From Sediminibacterium soli (GTDB lineage Bacteria > Bacteroidota > Bacteroidia > Chitinophagales > Chitinophagaceae): DNA of 64,000 nt. The position numbers and the translations under genes were made by a program. The notes beneath the pieces were generated by a model. It ran no database searches and had not been told where the DNA came from. It saw nothing but the letters and a program-made list of their open reading frames with translations. The stretch spans positions 617,107 to 681,106 of the forward strand of contig NZ_JAACJR010000008.1 in the NCBI RefSeq assembly GCF_009939225.1, written 5' to 3'. Every line of letters starts with the position of its first letter. Position 1 is the first letter of the stretch. This document shows positions 8,389 through 17,777 of the stretch, one piece after another.

Positions 8389-8736
8389 ATGATTACTGTT
8401 TACGGAATACCCAATTGCGATATCATCAAAAAAACCGGCAAATGGCTGGAAAAACACCAGGCAGGCTTTCGTTTTCACGATTACCGGAAAGAAGGCATCA
8501 GCAGGGAAAAACTGGAAGCCTGGTGCAAACAGGTTGGCTGGGAAACGCTTTTTAATAAAAGAAGCACTACCTGGAAAGAGCTGGATCCGGAAACACAGCA
8601 ACTGGCAACCAACGAAAAAGCCGCGATCGATATCATGTCGGAACATGCCACGATCATCAAACGCCCGGTAGTGGAAAAGAACGGAAAAGTTGTTGCCGTT
8701 GGGTTTGACGAAAAAGCGCTGGCCGGGTTGGTTTGA
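8389..8736 (+). CDS. ArsC/Spx family protein (YffB-like, thioredoxin fold)
   Basis: 115-residue protein of the arsenate-reductase/Spx superfamily. It begins MITVYGIPNCDIIKK, the single-cysteine active loop (Cys10) seen in the YffB branch, and carries IIKRPVVEKNGK near residues 85-96, where ArsC family members place a conserved Arg-Pro. YffB-type proteins are glutathione- or thiol-dependent reductases of uncertain substrate; arsenate reduction is not implied because no ars genes are nearby. The frame extends seven codons upstream to a TTG, which is less likely than the ATG because of the promoter box. It converges on the TlpA-like gene. Confidence 0.82.
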   Translation: MITVYGIPNCDIIKKTGKWLEKHQAGFRFHDYRKEGISREKLEAWCKQVGWETLFNKRSTTWKELDPETQQLATNEKAAIDIMSEHATIIKRPVVEKNGKVVAVGFDEKALAGLV

Positions 8737-8778
8737 CAACCTATGCCAAGACCAGGATGCGGAATGTGAAAGACAAAC

Positions 8779-8800
8779 TGAAATGGCCCGGTACCATTTC
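8779..8800. terminator. possible weak terminator hairpin between convergent genes
   Basis: GAAATGG and CCATTTC form a 7-base-pair stem around a 7-base loop, followed on the plus strand by a short TTAAA. It lies between the stops of the convergent YffB-like and TlpA-like genes. The U tract is poor, so its strength is doubtful. Confidence 0.3.
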
Positions 8801-8820
8801 TTAAACAGGCCGGCCGCGTT

Positions 8821-9900
8821 TTATTTCAGCACTTCCTTCAATGTGCGGTGCAGATCGTCGCCGCGCAGATCACGACCGATGATCCTGCCCGTTGGATCTA
8901 TCAGCATATTGGCGGGTATTCCCTGTATATGGTACAACTGGGCAGCTGCATTGCTCCAGTATTGCAGATCGCTTACATGCGTCCAGGTAAGCCCATCGGC
9001 TTTGATCGCCTGCAGCCAGTTCTCTTTCGACTGGTCCAGTGATACGCCGAGCACCGTAAAGTTTTTGTTTTTGAACGACTGGTAAGCACTCACCACATTG
9101 GGGTTTTCCTGGCGGCAGGGTCTGCACCAGCTTGCCCAGAAATCCACCAACACGTATTTACCGCGGAAAGACGAAAGTTTTACCGGTTTGCTGTTCACAT
9201 CGTTCTGCGTAAAATCGAGCGCCATGCTGCCCACCATTCCCACCTTGGCATCGCCAAATGCTTTTTCCAGCTGCGCAGAAAAGCCGCCTACGCGGGCTGC
9301 GGGTTGCAGCGAATTGTAGTAGGGTTCTATATCGGTAAGGCCATTGAACACCGCCGCCATTCCGCCCAGTGCAAAACTGCTTACAGGCGAGGCGGGCCTG
9401 GCCTGGATGAATGCAATCGTAGCGGTCCGCGCTTTTGCCTTTATTCCATTGAATTCCTGGATCATGGAATCCTTTTTCACCGCATCTTTTTCCGCATTGA
9501 TCACCGATACAAGCGCCCGCATATCATTGAGGTAAAGGGCGCATTCGGCAACAAACTGTTTAAAATCTTCCTGCAGCTGCGATCCTTTGATATCCATCTT
9601 ATCGGATGCATTGATATCGCCGGTAACAGATACCTCGTCGTTGCCCATATAAAAATCGATCACCTTACTGTACGCCGGCAATCCAATGATGAATACACTG
9701 GGTGCATTCACCTGGCCGCGCAGGGTAAACACACCCTTATTGGCGGTAACGGTATTCATCAGGGTACCGTCCACGCCGTTGTACAGCACTACCTTGGTCG
9801 TATCTTTCAACCCGCTGATCTTACCGGTTACCACGTAGCCTTTCACGGGCTGCGCCAGGGCGGCTATGGGCAGGCATAATAAAAACAGTAATCTTTTCAT
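8821..9900 (-). CDS. TlpA/ResA-like thioredoxin with DUF4369-type N-terminal domain
   Basis: 359 residues, exported. A signal peptide (MKRLLFLLCLPIAALAQ) is followed by a DUF4369-like beta-rich domain (about 20-115), a helical linker and a thioredoxin domain (about 225-359) with the active site FWASWCRPCRQENP at about residues 253-266. Such periplasmic proteins reduce disulfides, for example in cytochrome c maturation, and are abundant in Bacteroidetes. The ATG at 9898-9900 lies one base after the hisIE stop codon, so the gene should be co-transcribed and probably translationally coupled as the last gene of the trp-his unit. No metabolic reason for that link is evident. Confidence 0.88.
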   Translation of the reverse strand: MKRLLFLLCLPIAALAQPVKGYVVTGKISGLKDTTKVVLYNGVDGTLMNTVTANKGVFTLRGQVNAPSVFIIGLPAYSKVIDFYMGNDEVSVTGDINASDKMDIKGSQLQEDFKQFVAECALYLNDMRALVSVINAEKDAVKKDSMIQEFNGIKAKARTATIAFIQARPASPVSSFALGGMAAVFNGLTDIEPYYNSLQPAARVGGFSAQLEKAFGDAKVGMVGSMALDFTQNDVNSKPVKLSSFRGKYVLVDFWASWCRPCRQENPNVVSAYQSFKNKNFTVLGVSLDQSKENWLQAIKADGLTWTHVSDLQYWSNAAAQLYHIQGIPANMLIDPTGRIIGRDLRGDDLHRTLKEVLK

Positions 9901-9901
9901 A

Positions 9902-10498
9902 TCATTTTGAGTGACGTTTCTGCAGGATATCGATCACGTCCTGCAAGTTATGTCCTTTGGCGTTAACCAAAAGCAAATAGTGGAACAGCAGGTCTGCGGC
10001 TTCGTTGAGAAAAAGTTCGGTATTGTCGTCCTTTGCTTCTATCACCATTTCCACCGCTTCCTCGCCCACTTTCTGGGCGATCTTGTTGATCCCTTTCGCA
10101 AAAAGCTTCGAAACATAGGAGTCTTCCGGTGGCGCCTGTTTCCGCAGGCGTATGATATCCTCCAGGTATACCAGGAAATTATCGCTGTGGTTGCGCTCCG
10201 ACCAGCAGGTATCCGCACCGGTATGACACACAGGCCCTTTGGGATGCGCCTTGATCAGAAGCGTATCCTGGTCGCAGTCCTCCGCCATGCTTTTCAGCTC
10301 CAGGAAATTACCGCTCTCCTCGCCCTTGGTCCAGAGCCGTTTTTTGCTGCGGCTGTAAAACGTGACCTTGCCCGTCTGCTCGGTGCGGTGCAGCGCTTCT
10401 TCGTTCATAAAACCCAGCATCAGCACTTTGTGTGTGTCGTAGTCCTGTACGATTGCCGGCACCAGGCCGTCGGCATATTTGTTGAAATCGATTTTCAT
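9902..10498 (-). CDS. hisIE: bifunctional phosphoribosyl-AMP cyclohydrolase / phosphoribosyl-ATP pyrophosphatase
   Basis: 198 residues, carrying out steps 2 and 3 of histidine synthesis: HisE hydrolyses phosphoribosyl-ATP to the AMP form and HisI opens the purine ring. The HisI half (about 1-108) shows VLMLGFMNEEAL, FYSRSKKRLWTKGEESGN, the metal site DCDQDTLL and CHTGADTCW. The HisE half (about 112-198) shows the KIAQKVGEEAVEMVIEAK signature. Length and fusion are usual for Bacteroidetes. It follows hisF by 56 bases and ends the his part of the trp-led operon; its promoter appears to be that of trp. Confidence 0.97.
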   Translation of the reverse strand: MKIDFNKYADGLVPAIVQDYDTHKVLMLGFMNEEALHRTEQTGKVTFYSRSKKRLWTKGEESGNFLELKSMAEDCDQDTLLIKAHPKGPVCHTGADTCWSERNHSDNFLVYLEDIIRLRKQAPPEDSYVSKLFAKGINKIAQKVGEEAVEMVIEAKDDNTELFLNEAADLLFHYLLLVNAKGHNLQDVIDILQKRHSK

Positions 10499-10554
10499 GG
10501 TTGCATGTTACGTGGTTAGACTGCTATATTGCCGGGGGCTGTTAACCCCATTAT

Positions 10555-11313
10555 TCAATGTCTTATGCTGATCCCTTTCTCCAGCAGAAAAGCCTTGAGC
10601 TCGGGGATGGCTATCTCTTTGAAATGAAAGATACTCGCTGCCAGCGCCGCATCTGCTTTTCCCCTGGTGAACGCCTCTACAAAATGCTGCATGGTGCCGC
10701 CGCCGCCTGATGCGATCACCGGCACGGGTAAGGCTGCTGCCAAAGTTCCGGTAATATCCAATGCAAAACCCTGTTTGGTGCCATCGTGGTTCATCGAGGT
10801 GAGCAAAATTTCGCCGGCGCCCAGTTCCACCGCCTGCCGGGCCCAATCGGTGGTTAGGGCATCGGTTCGGGTGCGGCCGCCATTGAGGTACACATACCAG
10901 TTGCCATCGGCTTCCTGCCGGGTATCGATGGCCAGCACCACGCACTGGCTGCCGAACTCACGGGAGAGGTCGGCGATCAGCTGCGGGTTTTTATACGCAG
11001 CGGTATTAACGGATATCTTATCTGCCCCGTTTTGCAGCAAAACACGCACATCTTCCACGCTGCTGATGCCGCCACCTACGGTAAAAGGAATATTAATATG
11101 ATGCGAAATACGGTTCACCAGCTCGCGCAGCGTTTTCCTTTTTTCGACCGTGGCGGTGATATCGAGGAATACGAGCTCATCCGCTCCCTGCCTTGCATAG
11201 AGTGCTCCCAGCTCCACCGGATCGCCTGCGTCGCGGATATTCTCGAAATTGATCCCTTTTACGGTTCTTCCGTCTTTGATATCGAGACAGGGGATGATGC
11301 GCTTGGTAAGCAT
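10555..11313 (-). CDS. hisF: imidazole glycerol phosphate synthase cyclase subunit
   Basis: 252-residue TIM barrel that joins HisH-derived ammonia to PRFAR, giving imidazole glycerol phosphate and AICAR. Catalytic aspartates are in place: Asp11 in [15 protein letters not shown] and Asp130 in VVLAIDTRQ. The phosphate-binding VGGGI (near 79) and ASGGGGT (near 206) loops are present. ATG at 11311-11313; 12 bases after hisA. Works as a complex with HisH, encoded three genes upstream in the same run. Confidence 0.98.
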   Translation of the reverse strand: MLTKRIIPCLDIKDGRTVKGINFENIRDAGDPVELGALYARQGADELVFLDITATVEKRKTLRELVNRISHHINIPFTVGGGISSVEDVRVLLQNGADKISVNTAAYKNPQLIADLSREFGSQCVVLAIDTRQEADGNWYVYLNGGRTRTDALTTDWARQAVELGAGEILLTSMNHDGTKQGFALDITGTLAAALPVPVIASGGGGTMQHFVEAFTRGKADAALAASIFHFKEIAIPELKAFLLEKGISIRH

Positions 11314-11325
11314 GGGTGCGAATGG

Positions 11326-12054
11326 TTAAATGGTTGAATGGTTGAATTGCCCGAGGTCGCCGAGCGTAATGCGGTTTTCGTAGATGGCTTTGCCTACTAT
11401 TGCGGCGCTGCAGCCGATGGAGCGCAATTGTTGCAGGTCTTCGATGGAACTTACACCGCCGCTGGCAATAAAGAAAACCGCGGGGAACTGTTCTATGATC
11501 TTTTTGTACAACTCTGCGGAAGGGCCTTCGAGTTTTCCGTCTTTGCTGATATCGGTGCAGAACACCTGTCGTATCCCTTTCGCAACATATTTGCCGATAA
11601 AACCGTATACATCTTCTTCCGTTGTTTCCAGCCAGCCGCCAACGGCGATTTTATGACCCTTGACATCCGCGCCCAGCAGGAATTTTTCCGCACCGTATTT
11701 CTCGATCCATTCGGAAAATAAAGTTTCATTTTTGACGGCAAGACTGCCGATGGTGGCAAACGCCGCGCCCGATTGCAGCACTTCCTGCAGGTCGCTCTCC
11801 GTTTTGATACCGCCGCCAAAATCGATCTCGAGTGCGGTATGTTTCGCGATGCGCTCCAACACTTTCCCGTTGGTTACTTTACCCGCTTTGGCACCGTCGA
11901 GATCAACCAGGTGCAGGCGTTTCAAACCGGCAGCTTCAAATTGCAAAGCCATTTCCAGCGGGTCTTCGTGGTATATTTTTTTCTGGTCGTAATCGCCCTG
12001 CGTAAGCCGGACGCATTTGCCATCGATGATATCTATTGCGGGTATGATCAGCAT
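11326..12054 (-). CDS. hisA: phosphoribosylformimino-AICAR ribotide isomerase
   Basis: 242-residue TIM barrel catalysing the Amadori rearrangement of ProFAR to PRFAR. Asp8 (IPAIDIIDGKCVRL) and Asp130 (LLGADVKG) are the acid/base pair. A separate trpF is present at 14716, so there is no need for a dual-function PriA-type enzyme. It lies between hisH (34 bases upstream) and hisF. Confidence 0.98.
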   Translation of the reverse strand: MLIIPAIDIIDGKCVRLTQGDYDQKKIYHEDPLEMALQFEAAGLKRLHLVDLDGAKAGKVTNGKVLERIAKHTALEIDFGGGIKTESDLQEVLQSGAAFATIGSLAVKNETLFSEWIEKYGAEKFLLGADVKGHKIAVGGWLETTEEDVYGFIGKYVAKGIRQVFCTDISKDGKLEGPSAELYKKIIEQFPAVFFIASGGVSSIEDLQQLRSIGCSAAIVGKAIYENRITLGDLGQFNHSTI

Positions 12055-12088
12055 GAGCGGGAATGATTAGGCGATTGGTTGTCTGGGT

Positions 12089-12685
12089 TTATCGTTCAAT
12101 AAAATTTTTCAGTATCTGCTCTCCCACCCGGGCGCTTTTTTCGGGATGAAACTGAACACCGTAAAAATTATCCCTGTGTAATGCCGAACTATAAGGATCG
12201 GGATAATCTGTTTTGGCGATGGTATGCTGCCCCAGGGCCGCATAGTATCCGTGTACAAAATAACAATAGCTGTTTTCCGGAACACCTTGAAACAGATCTG
12301 TTTTCAGACCATAGATATTGTTCCAGCCGATCTGCGGCACTTTTACCGTTTCTCCGTTTGCGGATGGCTGGAATTTCCGGACGCTTTCCTCAAAAATACC
12401 AAGACAGGCGGTATCATTCTCCTCGCTGTGCGTACACATCAGCTGCATACCCAGGCAGATACCCAGCACAGGTTGCCGCAACTCCCTGATAAGACTATCG
12501 AGATTTCTTTCTTTCAGGTATTGCATAGCCGTGCTTGCCTCTCCCACACCGGGAAAAATCACTTTGTCCGCAGAAACTATTTTTTCATGATCATCGGTTA
12601 CCAGGGCTTCCGCACCGATCCTCTCGAGTGCGTACAATACCGATTGAATATTGCCCGCATTGTATTTTATGATAACGGTAGTCAT
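12089..12685 (-). CDS. hisH: imidazole glycerol phosphate synthase glutamine amidotransferase subunit
   Basis: 198-residue class I glutaminase that supplies ammonia to HisF. The nucleophile Cys77 sits in LGICLGMQLM and the His-Glu pair in GVQFHPEKS near residues 176-184. The gene is the first his gene after trpA, with a 44-base gap in which no TAnnTTTG box is visible, so it is most likely read through from the trp genes. Confidence 0.98.
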   Translation of the reverse strand: MTTVIIKYNAGNIQSVLYALERIGAEALVTDDHEKIVSADKVIFPGVGEASTAMQYLKERNLDSLIRELRQPVLGICLGMQLMCTHSEENDTACLGIFEESVRKFQPSANGETVKVPQIGWNNIYGLKTDLFQGVPENSYCYFVHGYYAALGQHTIAKTDYPDPYSSALHRDNFYGVQFHPEKSARVGEQILKNFIER

Positions 12686-12729
12686 ATTGTTTTGTTTACC
12701 ATCAGCCCGTTCAACAACTGGTTTCCCGG

Positions 12730-13497
12730 TTACTGTATGCTGCTTAAAAAATTTCCGGTCGCGGTTTCCACATCGGTGCCGTTTTCCAGCGCCTGTATAT
12801 ACGCGGTGCCGATAATTCCGCCGTTTGCATATTGGCAGGCCGATTGAAATGTTTCCCTGTCCTTGATACCAAAACCAACCAGCACCGGGTTCTTCAACTG
12901 CATTTCCTGCAAACGCTGCAGGTACACTGCCACTGAAGAAAAATCCTTGTCCTTACCCGTGGTAGCTGATGAGCTTACCGCATACAGGAAGCCGCTGCTC
13001 AATGCATCCAGTTTACCCACCCTTTCCCCGGAGGTTTCTGGCGTAACCAGGAAAATAAAATCGAGCCCATACTGTTTGATGACCGGCCCGTATTCTGTTT
13101 CAAATTCGTATTCGGGAAGGTCCGGAAGGATCAGCCCGTCCACACCGGCGGCCGCCGCATCTGCACAGAATTTTTCAAACCCATACTGCAGTACGGGGTT
13201 CATATATCCCATCAATACAACGGGTATGTTTATTTCCGTTCTGAAACCCTGCAATTGTTCGAACAGCACTGCTATGGTCATGCCGTTCTGCAATGCGCGG
13301 CTGCCGCTGGCCTGTATCACCGGACCATCTGCAAGCGGGTCGCTGTAGGGCATACCCAATTCAATGAGATCCGCACCATGGCGCTGCAGGGCTTTCATGA
13401 CTGTACGGGTGCTGTTTAACCCGGGGTAGCCTGCGGTGCAGTATACGTTCAGCACCTGCTTGTTCTTCCTGGCAAATAATTCCTGTAACCTGCTCAT
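12730..13497 (-). CDS. trpA: tryptophan synthase alpha subunit
   Basis: 255-residue TIM barrel that cleaves indole-3-glycerol phosphate to indole and glyceraldehyde 3-phosphate and channels indole to TrpB. The catalytic residues equivalent to E. coli Glu49 and Asp60 are Glu46 and Asp57 in LIELGMPYSDPLADGPVIQ. It starts 9 bases after trpB. Last trp gene of the unit; hisH follows. Confidence 0.98.
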   Translation of the reverse strand: MSRLQELFARKNKQVLNVYCTAGYPGLNSTRTVMKALQRHGADLIELGMPYSDPLADGPVIQASGSRALQNGMTIAVLFEQLQGFRTEINIPVVLMGYMNPVLQYGFEKFCADAAAAGVDGLILPDLPEYEFETEYGPVIKQYGLDFIFLVTPETSGERVGKLDALSSGFLYAVSSSATTGKDKDFSSVAVYLQRLQEMQLKNPVLVGFGIKDRETFQSACQYANGGIIGTAYIQALENGTDVETATGNFLSSIQ

Positions 13498-13506
13498 GTG
13501 GTTCTT

Positions 13507-14715
13507 TTATTGTTGGCTGTATTTGTCGAGTTCCTTCATATAGGTACCGAGGTCTTTGTCGCCTCTTCCGCTTAAACATACCACTACGCGGTCGGCGGCA
13601 GACAGGTTAAGTTTTCCCAGTACAGACAATGCATGCGCGCTTTCAAGTGCCGGTATGATGCCCTCTGTTTTGCTCAGGTGAAAAGCCGCAGCCAGTGCCT
13701 CCTCATCTGTTGCGCTGAGAAATTTTCCGCGGCCGCTTGCATACAGGTTGGCATGCATCGGGCCGATACCGGGATAATCCAGTCCTGCCGAAATACTATG
13801 CGGTTCCACCACCTGTCCGTCGGCCGTTTGCATCACAAGGCTTTTACTGCCGTGCAGCACGCCCGGCGTACCCAGCTGTGTGGTGGCTGCGCTGAGGCCG
13901 CTGTCAACACCATGTCCCGCCGCCTCCACCGCCACCAGCTGCACCGATGGTTCCTCGAGAAAATGATAAAAAGCGCCGGCCGCATTGCTGCCGCCGCCCA
14001 CGCAGGCTATCACATGGGTGGGTAGGGCATGACCCGTTTTCTCTTTCAGCTGCCAGCGCATTTCCTCGCTGATCACACGCTGAAAACGCGCCACCATATC
14101 GGGATACGGATGGGGGCCTACCACGCTGCCGATGATATAATGTGTGTCTACGGGGTTATTGATCCAGTCGCGGATGGCTTCGTTGGTGGCGTCTTTTAAT
14201 GTTTTGCTTCCGCTTGTAGCCGGTATCACCCTGGCGCCAAGCATCTGCATGCGCGCAACATTCGGGGCCTGCCGTTCAATATCCTTTTCGCCCATGTAAA
14301 CAATGCATTCCATTCCTTTCAGCGCACATACGGTTGCGGTTGCCACGCCATGCTGCCCGGCACCGGTTTCGGCGATGATGCGTTTTTTTCCAAGCCGGCG
14401 CGCCAGCAATATCTGCCCGATGGTGTTGTTGATCTTGTGGGCGCCTGTATGACAAAGGTCCTCGCGTTTAAGATAAACCGGCGCGCCGTATTCTGCACTC
14501 AGCCGTTCGGCCAGGAACAGGGGCGTAGGGCGGCCTACATAGTCGGTGAGCAGCTGCTGAAACTCCTTTTGAAAAGCAGTCTCCTGCATAATCTCCAGGT
14601 AGCGGCGCTGCAGTTCTGCCACGTTCCTGTGCAGCATCTCGGGGATGTAGGCGCCGCCGAATTTTCCATAATAACCATGGTTATCGGGTTGGCTGTATAT
14701 CGTTGTACTTGTCAT
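13507..14715 (-). CDS. trpB: tryptophan synthase beta subunit
   Basis: 402-residue PLP enzyme that condenses indole with serine. The cofactor lysine is Lys94 in [15 protein letters not shown], and the phosphate-binding glycine loop [10 protein letters not shown] lies near residues 228-237. This is a normal TrpB1-type protein, paired with TrpA. Its start codon directly abuts the trpF stop (no gap), suggesting coupled translation. Confidence 0.98.
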   Translation of the reverse strand: MTSTTIYSQPDNHGYYGKFGGAYIPEMLHRNVAELQRRYLEIMQETAFQKEFQQLLTDYVGRPTPLFLAERLSAEYGAPVYLKREDLCHTGAHKINNTIGQILLARRLGKKRIIAETGAGQHGVATATVCALKGMECIVYMGEKDIERQAPNVARMQMLGARVIPATSGSKTLKDATNEAIRDWINNPVDTHYIIGSVVGPHPYPDMVARFQRVISEEMRWQLKEKTGHALPTHVIACVGGGSNAAGAFYHFLEEPSVQLVAVEAAGHGVDSGLSAATTQLGTPGVLHGSKSLVMQTADGQVVEPHSISAGLDYPGIGPMHANLYASGRGKFLSATDEEALAAAFHLSKTEGIIPALESAHALSVLGKLNLSAADRVVVCLSGRGDKDLGTYMKELDKYSQQ

Positions 14716-15357
14716 CTATAGTTGTTTTACGACGGGGATAAATGTCTTCAGTTTGTCCATATCCTTACTGCCCGGCGAAATCTCGAACCGGCTGTTTACA
14801 TCGATCGAAAAAAGATCCTTTGCCACCGGGTCCTTTGCAAATTCGGCAAGCGCCTCCGCATCATCCGGCCCGATGCCGCCGCTCAGGAAAAAAGGTTTGC
14901 CGATAGTCAGTCCTTTCAGCATATCCCAGTTGAATTTTTTCCCGGTGCCGCCATAACCCGTGCCATCGGTATCAAACAGGAACATATCGACGATATCCAT
15001 ATAGTCTTTGATCTTCCACAGCACATTTTCATTCTCTCGGAGACGGAAAGCTTTGATCACGGATACATAGTCTGCCACTTTCTCGCAATACTTCGGGGTT
15101 TCATCGCCGTGCAGCTGAACAAGGTACAGACCGCAGTCGTCCACCGTCTGCAGCAGTTCCTCCACTTCCGCATTTACGAACACACCCACTTTGTTGATCC
15201 CTTTGCCCCTGATCTTCTTTATTTCGGGGCGGGACATAAACCGGTACGCATACCTCGGTGATTTAGGGTAGAAGATGAACCCGGCGAATTCCACGCCCAT
15301 TTCATCCAGCTGCATTACCTGCTCGGCACTGGTCATGCCGCAAACTTTGCTACGCAT
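14716..15357 (-). CDS. trpF: phosphoribosylanthranilate isomerase
   Basis: 213-residue TIM barrel catalysing the Amadori rearrangement of phosphoribosylanthranilate to CdRP. The N-terminal SKVCGMTSAEQ carries the catalytic Cys, and FLFDTDGTGYGGTGKKFNW near residues 128-146 carries the catalytic Asp and the phosphate site; LSGGIGPDDA follows. Start overlaps the trpC end by 8 bases. TrpC and TrpF are separate here, unlike the fused E. coli enzyme. Confidence 0.97.
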   Translation of the reverse strand: MRSKVCGMTSAEQVMQLDEMGVEFAGFIFYPKSPRYAYRFMSRPEIKKIRGKGINKVGVFVNAEVEELLQTVDDCGLYLVQLHGDETPKYCEKVADYVSVIKAFRLRENENVLWKIKDYMDIVDMFLFDTDGTGYGGTGKKFNWDMLKGLTIGKPFFLSGGIGPDDAEALAEFAKDPVAKDLFSIDVNSRFEISPGSKDMDKLKTFIPVVKQL

Positions 15358-16147
15358 GTTGTTTTGCTTTTAGTTGACTGACGAAATCAGCAAAAGCAAT
15401 CGAAGGATCGGTCTGTTTCATAAAGTTCTCACCGATCAGGAATCCTGTAAAACCAGCCTGGCGTAAAGTTACGATCGTATCCACCTCGCTGATACCGCTT
15501 TCGGCAACAGCCGGTTTGGAACCGGGTATTTTGGTGATAAGGTCGAGCGAAGCCCGGATACTTACCTCGAAGGTCTTCAGGTTGCGGTTGTTCACGCCCA
15601 CCATATCCACCTGGTCGCAGATATGCGCCAGCTCGGCTTCGTTGTGTATCTCCAGCAACACTTCAAGCCCTAACTGTCTGGCGGCGATCGCCAGTTCTTT
15701 TACCCGTGCGGGCGACAAACACGCCGCGATCAGCAGGATCACATCCGCACCGAAAGCCTTGGCTTCCGTCAGCTGGTATTCATCGATCATAAAATCCTTG
15801 CGGAGCAGCGGTACCCGGTTCGTATTGGCCGCTACCAGGTCTTCGAGACTGCCCCCAAAAAAATCCGTGTCCGTCAGCACCGAAATACCCGAAGCACCGT
15901 TGGCGGCATAGGCTTTTGTCACTTCCACCACCTGGGCCTGACTGTTGATCACGCCCTTGCTCGGAGACTTACGCTTGAACTCGGCAATGATCCCGGTTTT
16001 GGACGGATCGCGCAAAGACCGCACCAGCGATGGGCTCTGTTTCCCGAACAAAGGCATCTGCTCCAGTTCGGAAACGGGTATGTCCGCTTTCCTGTTCGCC
16101 ACTTCCTGCTGTTTGCGTTCGATGATGGTATCGAGTATGTTCTTCAT
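15350..16147 (-). CDS. trpC: indole-3-glycerol phosphate synthase
   Basis: 265-residue TIM barrel that closes CdRP to indole-3-glycerol phosphate. IIAEFKRKSPSKGVI near residues 55-69 holds the conserved Lys and phosphate-binding segment; LLRKDFMIDEYQ, GVNNRNLKTFEV and AESGIS follow in the usual order. The frame is open upstream into trpD to 16252, but the ATG at 16145-16147 overlaps the trpD TGA as ATGA, and MKNILDTIIERKQQEV is the standard family start. Confidence 0.98.
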   Translation of the reverse strand: MKNILDTIIERKQQEVANRKADIPVSELEQMPLFGKQSPSLVRSLRDPSKTGIIAEFKRKSPSKGVINSQAQVVEVTKAYAANGASGISVLTDTDFFGGSLEDLVAANTNRVPLLRKDFMIDEYQLTEAKAFGADVILLIAACLSPARVKELAIAARQLGLEVLLEIHNEAELAHICDQVDMVGVNNRNLKTFEVSIRASLDLITKIPGSKPAVAESGISEVDTIVTLRQAGFTGFLIGENFMKQTDPSIAFADFVSQLKAKQHA

Positions 16148-17136
16148 TGTAAACTGATAAGGTTTTGTAAGGAACGGTGGGCCTTTCCGTTCTCTAGACT
16201 GTCTACCGCCGCGCTGTAGGCACTCTCGTAACGGTCGTAGCTGCCGGTGCAATACAGGGCCATCGCAGCGTTGGCAAGCACAACGGCATTCTGCGCCCAG
16301 CTTCCCTTTCCGCTGATGATCCTGGTAAAAATTTTGGCCGCTTCCTCCACGGTATTTCCGCCGTAGATATCTTCTTTGGCTACGGTGCGTTTACCCAGCT
16401 GTTCGGGTGTCATAATCCTTTCTCCTTCATTGGTGATCACTTTGGTATCGTTGGTCAGCGATATTTCGTCGTACCCGTCCAGCCCGTGAATGATGGTAAA
16501 CGCTTTTCCTGTCTGCTGCAGCAGGTAATTGTAGATACGCGCCATCTCGAGATTATATACACCCACCAGCTGGTAGGCAGGAGACGCGGGGTTCACCATC
16601 GGCCCCAGCATATTGAAGAAAGTGCGCAGGCCGAAATTTTTACGGATCGGTCCCACAATCTTCAATGCGGGATGGAAGATGGGCGCATGCAGGAAGCAGA
16701 TATTGGCCGCATCCAGTTCCCTGCGCAACGCATCTTTGCTGTTCTTGAACGTATACCCCAGCTGTTCCATTACATTGGAAGAGCCGCTGATCGATGAGGC
16801 GCCGTAGTTGCCATGCTTGGCCACTTTCTGTCCGGCACCCGCCACTACGAAGCAGGACAGCGTAGAAATATTGAAGGTATTTTTGCCATCGCCGCCGGTG
16901 CCCACAATATCCATAAGCGGTTCATCGCCCAGATCGGCTTTTACGCACAATTCGAGCAAGGCATCGCGGAAGCCCTGCAGCTCTTCGATGGTAATACTGC
17001 GCATCAGGTACACGGTAATAAAAGCGGCTATCTCGCTTTCGTTGTACTGACCGCGCGAAATATTGATCAGTATTTCTTTTGCCTGCTCACGCAACAGCGT
17101 TTTGTGTTCAAACAGGTATTGTAAGATCTTCTTCAT
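16144..17136 (-). CDS. trpD: anthranilate phosphoribosyltransferase
   Basis: 330-residue class IV phosphoribosyltransferase that adds PRPP-derived ribose phosphate to anthranilate. The PRPP/magnesium signature VGTGGDGKNTFNIST spans about residues 78-92, with KHGNYGASSISGSSNVMEQLG (in part) around 115-130. Unfused to TrpG. Starts 5 bases after trpG and overlaps trpC by 4 bases. Confidence 0.98.
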   Translation of the reverse strand: MKKILQYLFEHKTLLREQAKEILINISRGQYNESEIAAFITVYLMRSITIEELQGFRDALLELCVKADLGDEPLMDIVGTGGDGKNTFNISTLSCFVVAGAGQKVAKHGNYGASSISGSSNVMEQLGYTFKNSKDALRRELDAANICFLHAPIFHPALKIVGPIRKNFGLRTFFNMLGPMVNPASPAYQLVGVYNLEMARIYNYLLQQTGKAFTIIHGLDGYDEISLTNDTKVITNEGERIMTPEQLGKRTVAKEDIYGGNTVEEAAKIFTRIISGKGSWAQNAVVLANAAMALYCTGSYDRYESAYSAAVDSLENGKAHRSLQNLISLQ

Positions 17137-17141
17137 GATGA

Positions 17142-17720
17142 TTATTTCAGCCAGTTTCGCAATAAGGTTTCACCATCGGGTGTAAGTACGCTTTCGGGAT
17201 GAAACTGCACGCCCTGGATATCGTAGCGGGTATGCTGCAGTCCCATGATATAACCGTTCTTATCCCTGGCCGTTATCTCCAGTTCACCGGGAAAGTCTTC
17301 CTCGCTTACCACCCAGCTATGGTAACGGCCCACCGCAAACTCATCGGGCAATCCTTCGAACAAACGGCTTCTGACACCTGAGCGCTCGCTTCGCACAACA
17401 ACAGGTGTTGCCACGCCGTGGTATACAGACTGCAGGTTTACCAGTTTACCGCCAAAGGATTCGCCGATGGCCTGGTGCCCCAGGCAAACGCCCAGTATGG
17501 ATTTGCTGGCCGCATATTCTTTGATCAGGGGCAGCAGCATACCCGCTTCAGAAGGGATGCCGGGTCCGGGCGAAAGGATGATCTTATCGTAAGCCTTTAT
17601 TTTTTCCATCGGCAGTGCATCGTTCCTGACCACATCCACCTGCCCGTGAACGATCTTTTCCACCAGGTGTACCAGGTTATAGGTGAATGAATCGTAATTA
17701 TCGAATACCAGTATTTTCAT
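17142..17720 (-). CDS. trpG: anthranilate synthase glutamine amidotransferase component
   Basis: 192-residue class I glutaminase that delivers ammonia to TrpE. Motifs: ILSPGPGIPSEAG (48-60), nucleophile Cys79 in LGVCLGHQAIGESFGG, and GVQFHPESVLTPDG near residue 170. Proteins of this type can also act as PabA in folate synthesis; location between trpE and trpD makes the tryptophan role primary. Gap to trpE is 57 bases. Confidence 0.96.
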   Translation of the reverse strand: MKILVFDNYDSFTYNLVHLVEKIVHGQVDVVRNDALPMEKIKAYDKIILSPGPGIPSEAGMLLPLIKEYAASKSILGVCLGHQAIGESFGGKLVNLQSVYHGVATPVVVRSERSGVRSRLFEGLPDEFAVGRYHSWVVSEEDFPGELEITARDKNGYIMGLQHTRYDIQGVQFHPESVLTPDGETLLRNWLK

Positions 17721-17777
17721 TTGGTTTGTTTTGTTTTATTCCCGGATCGGTTTCATCACTGTCCGTTGCTTATTTAT

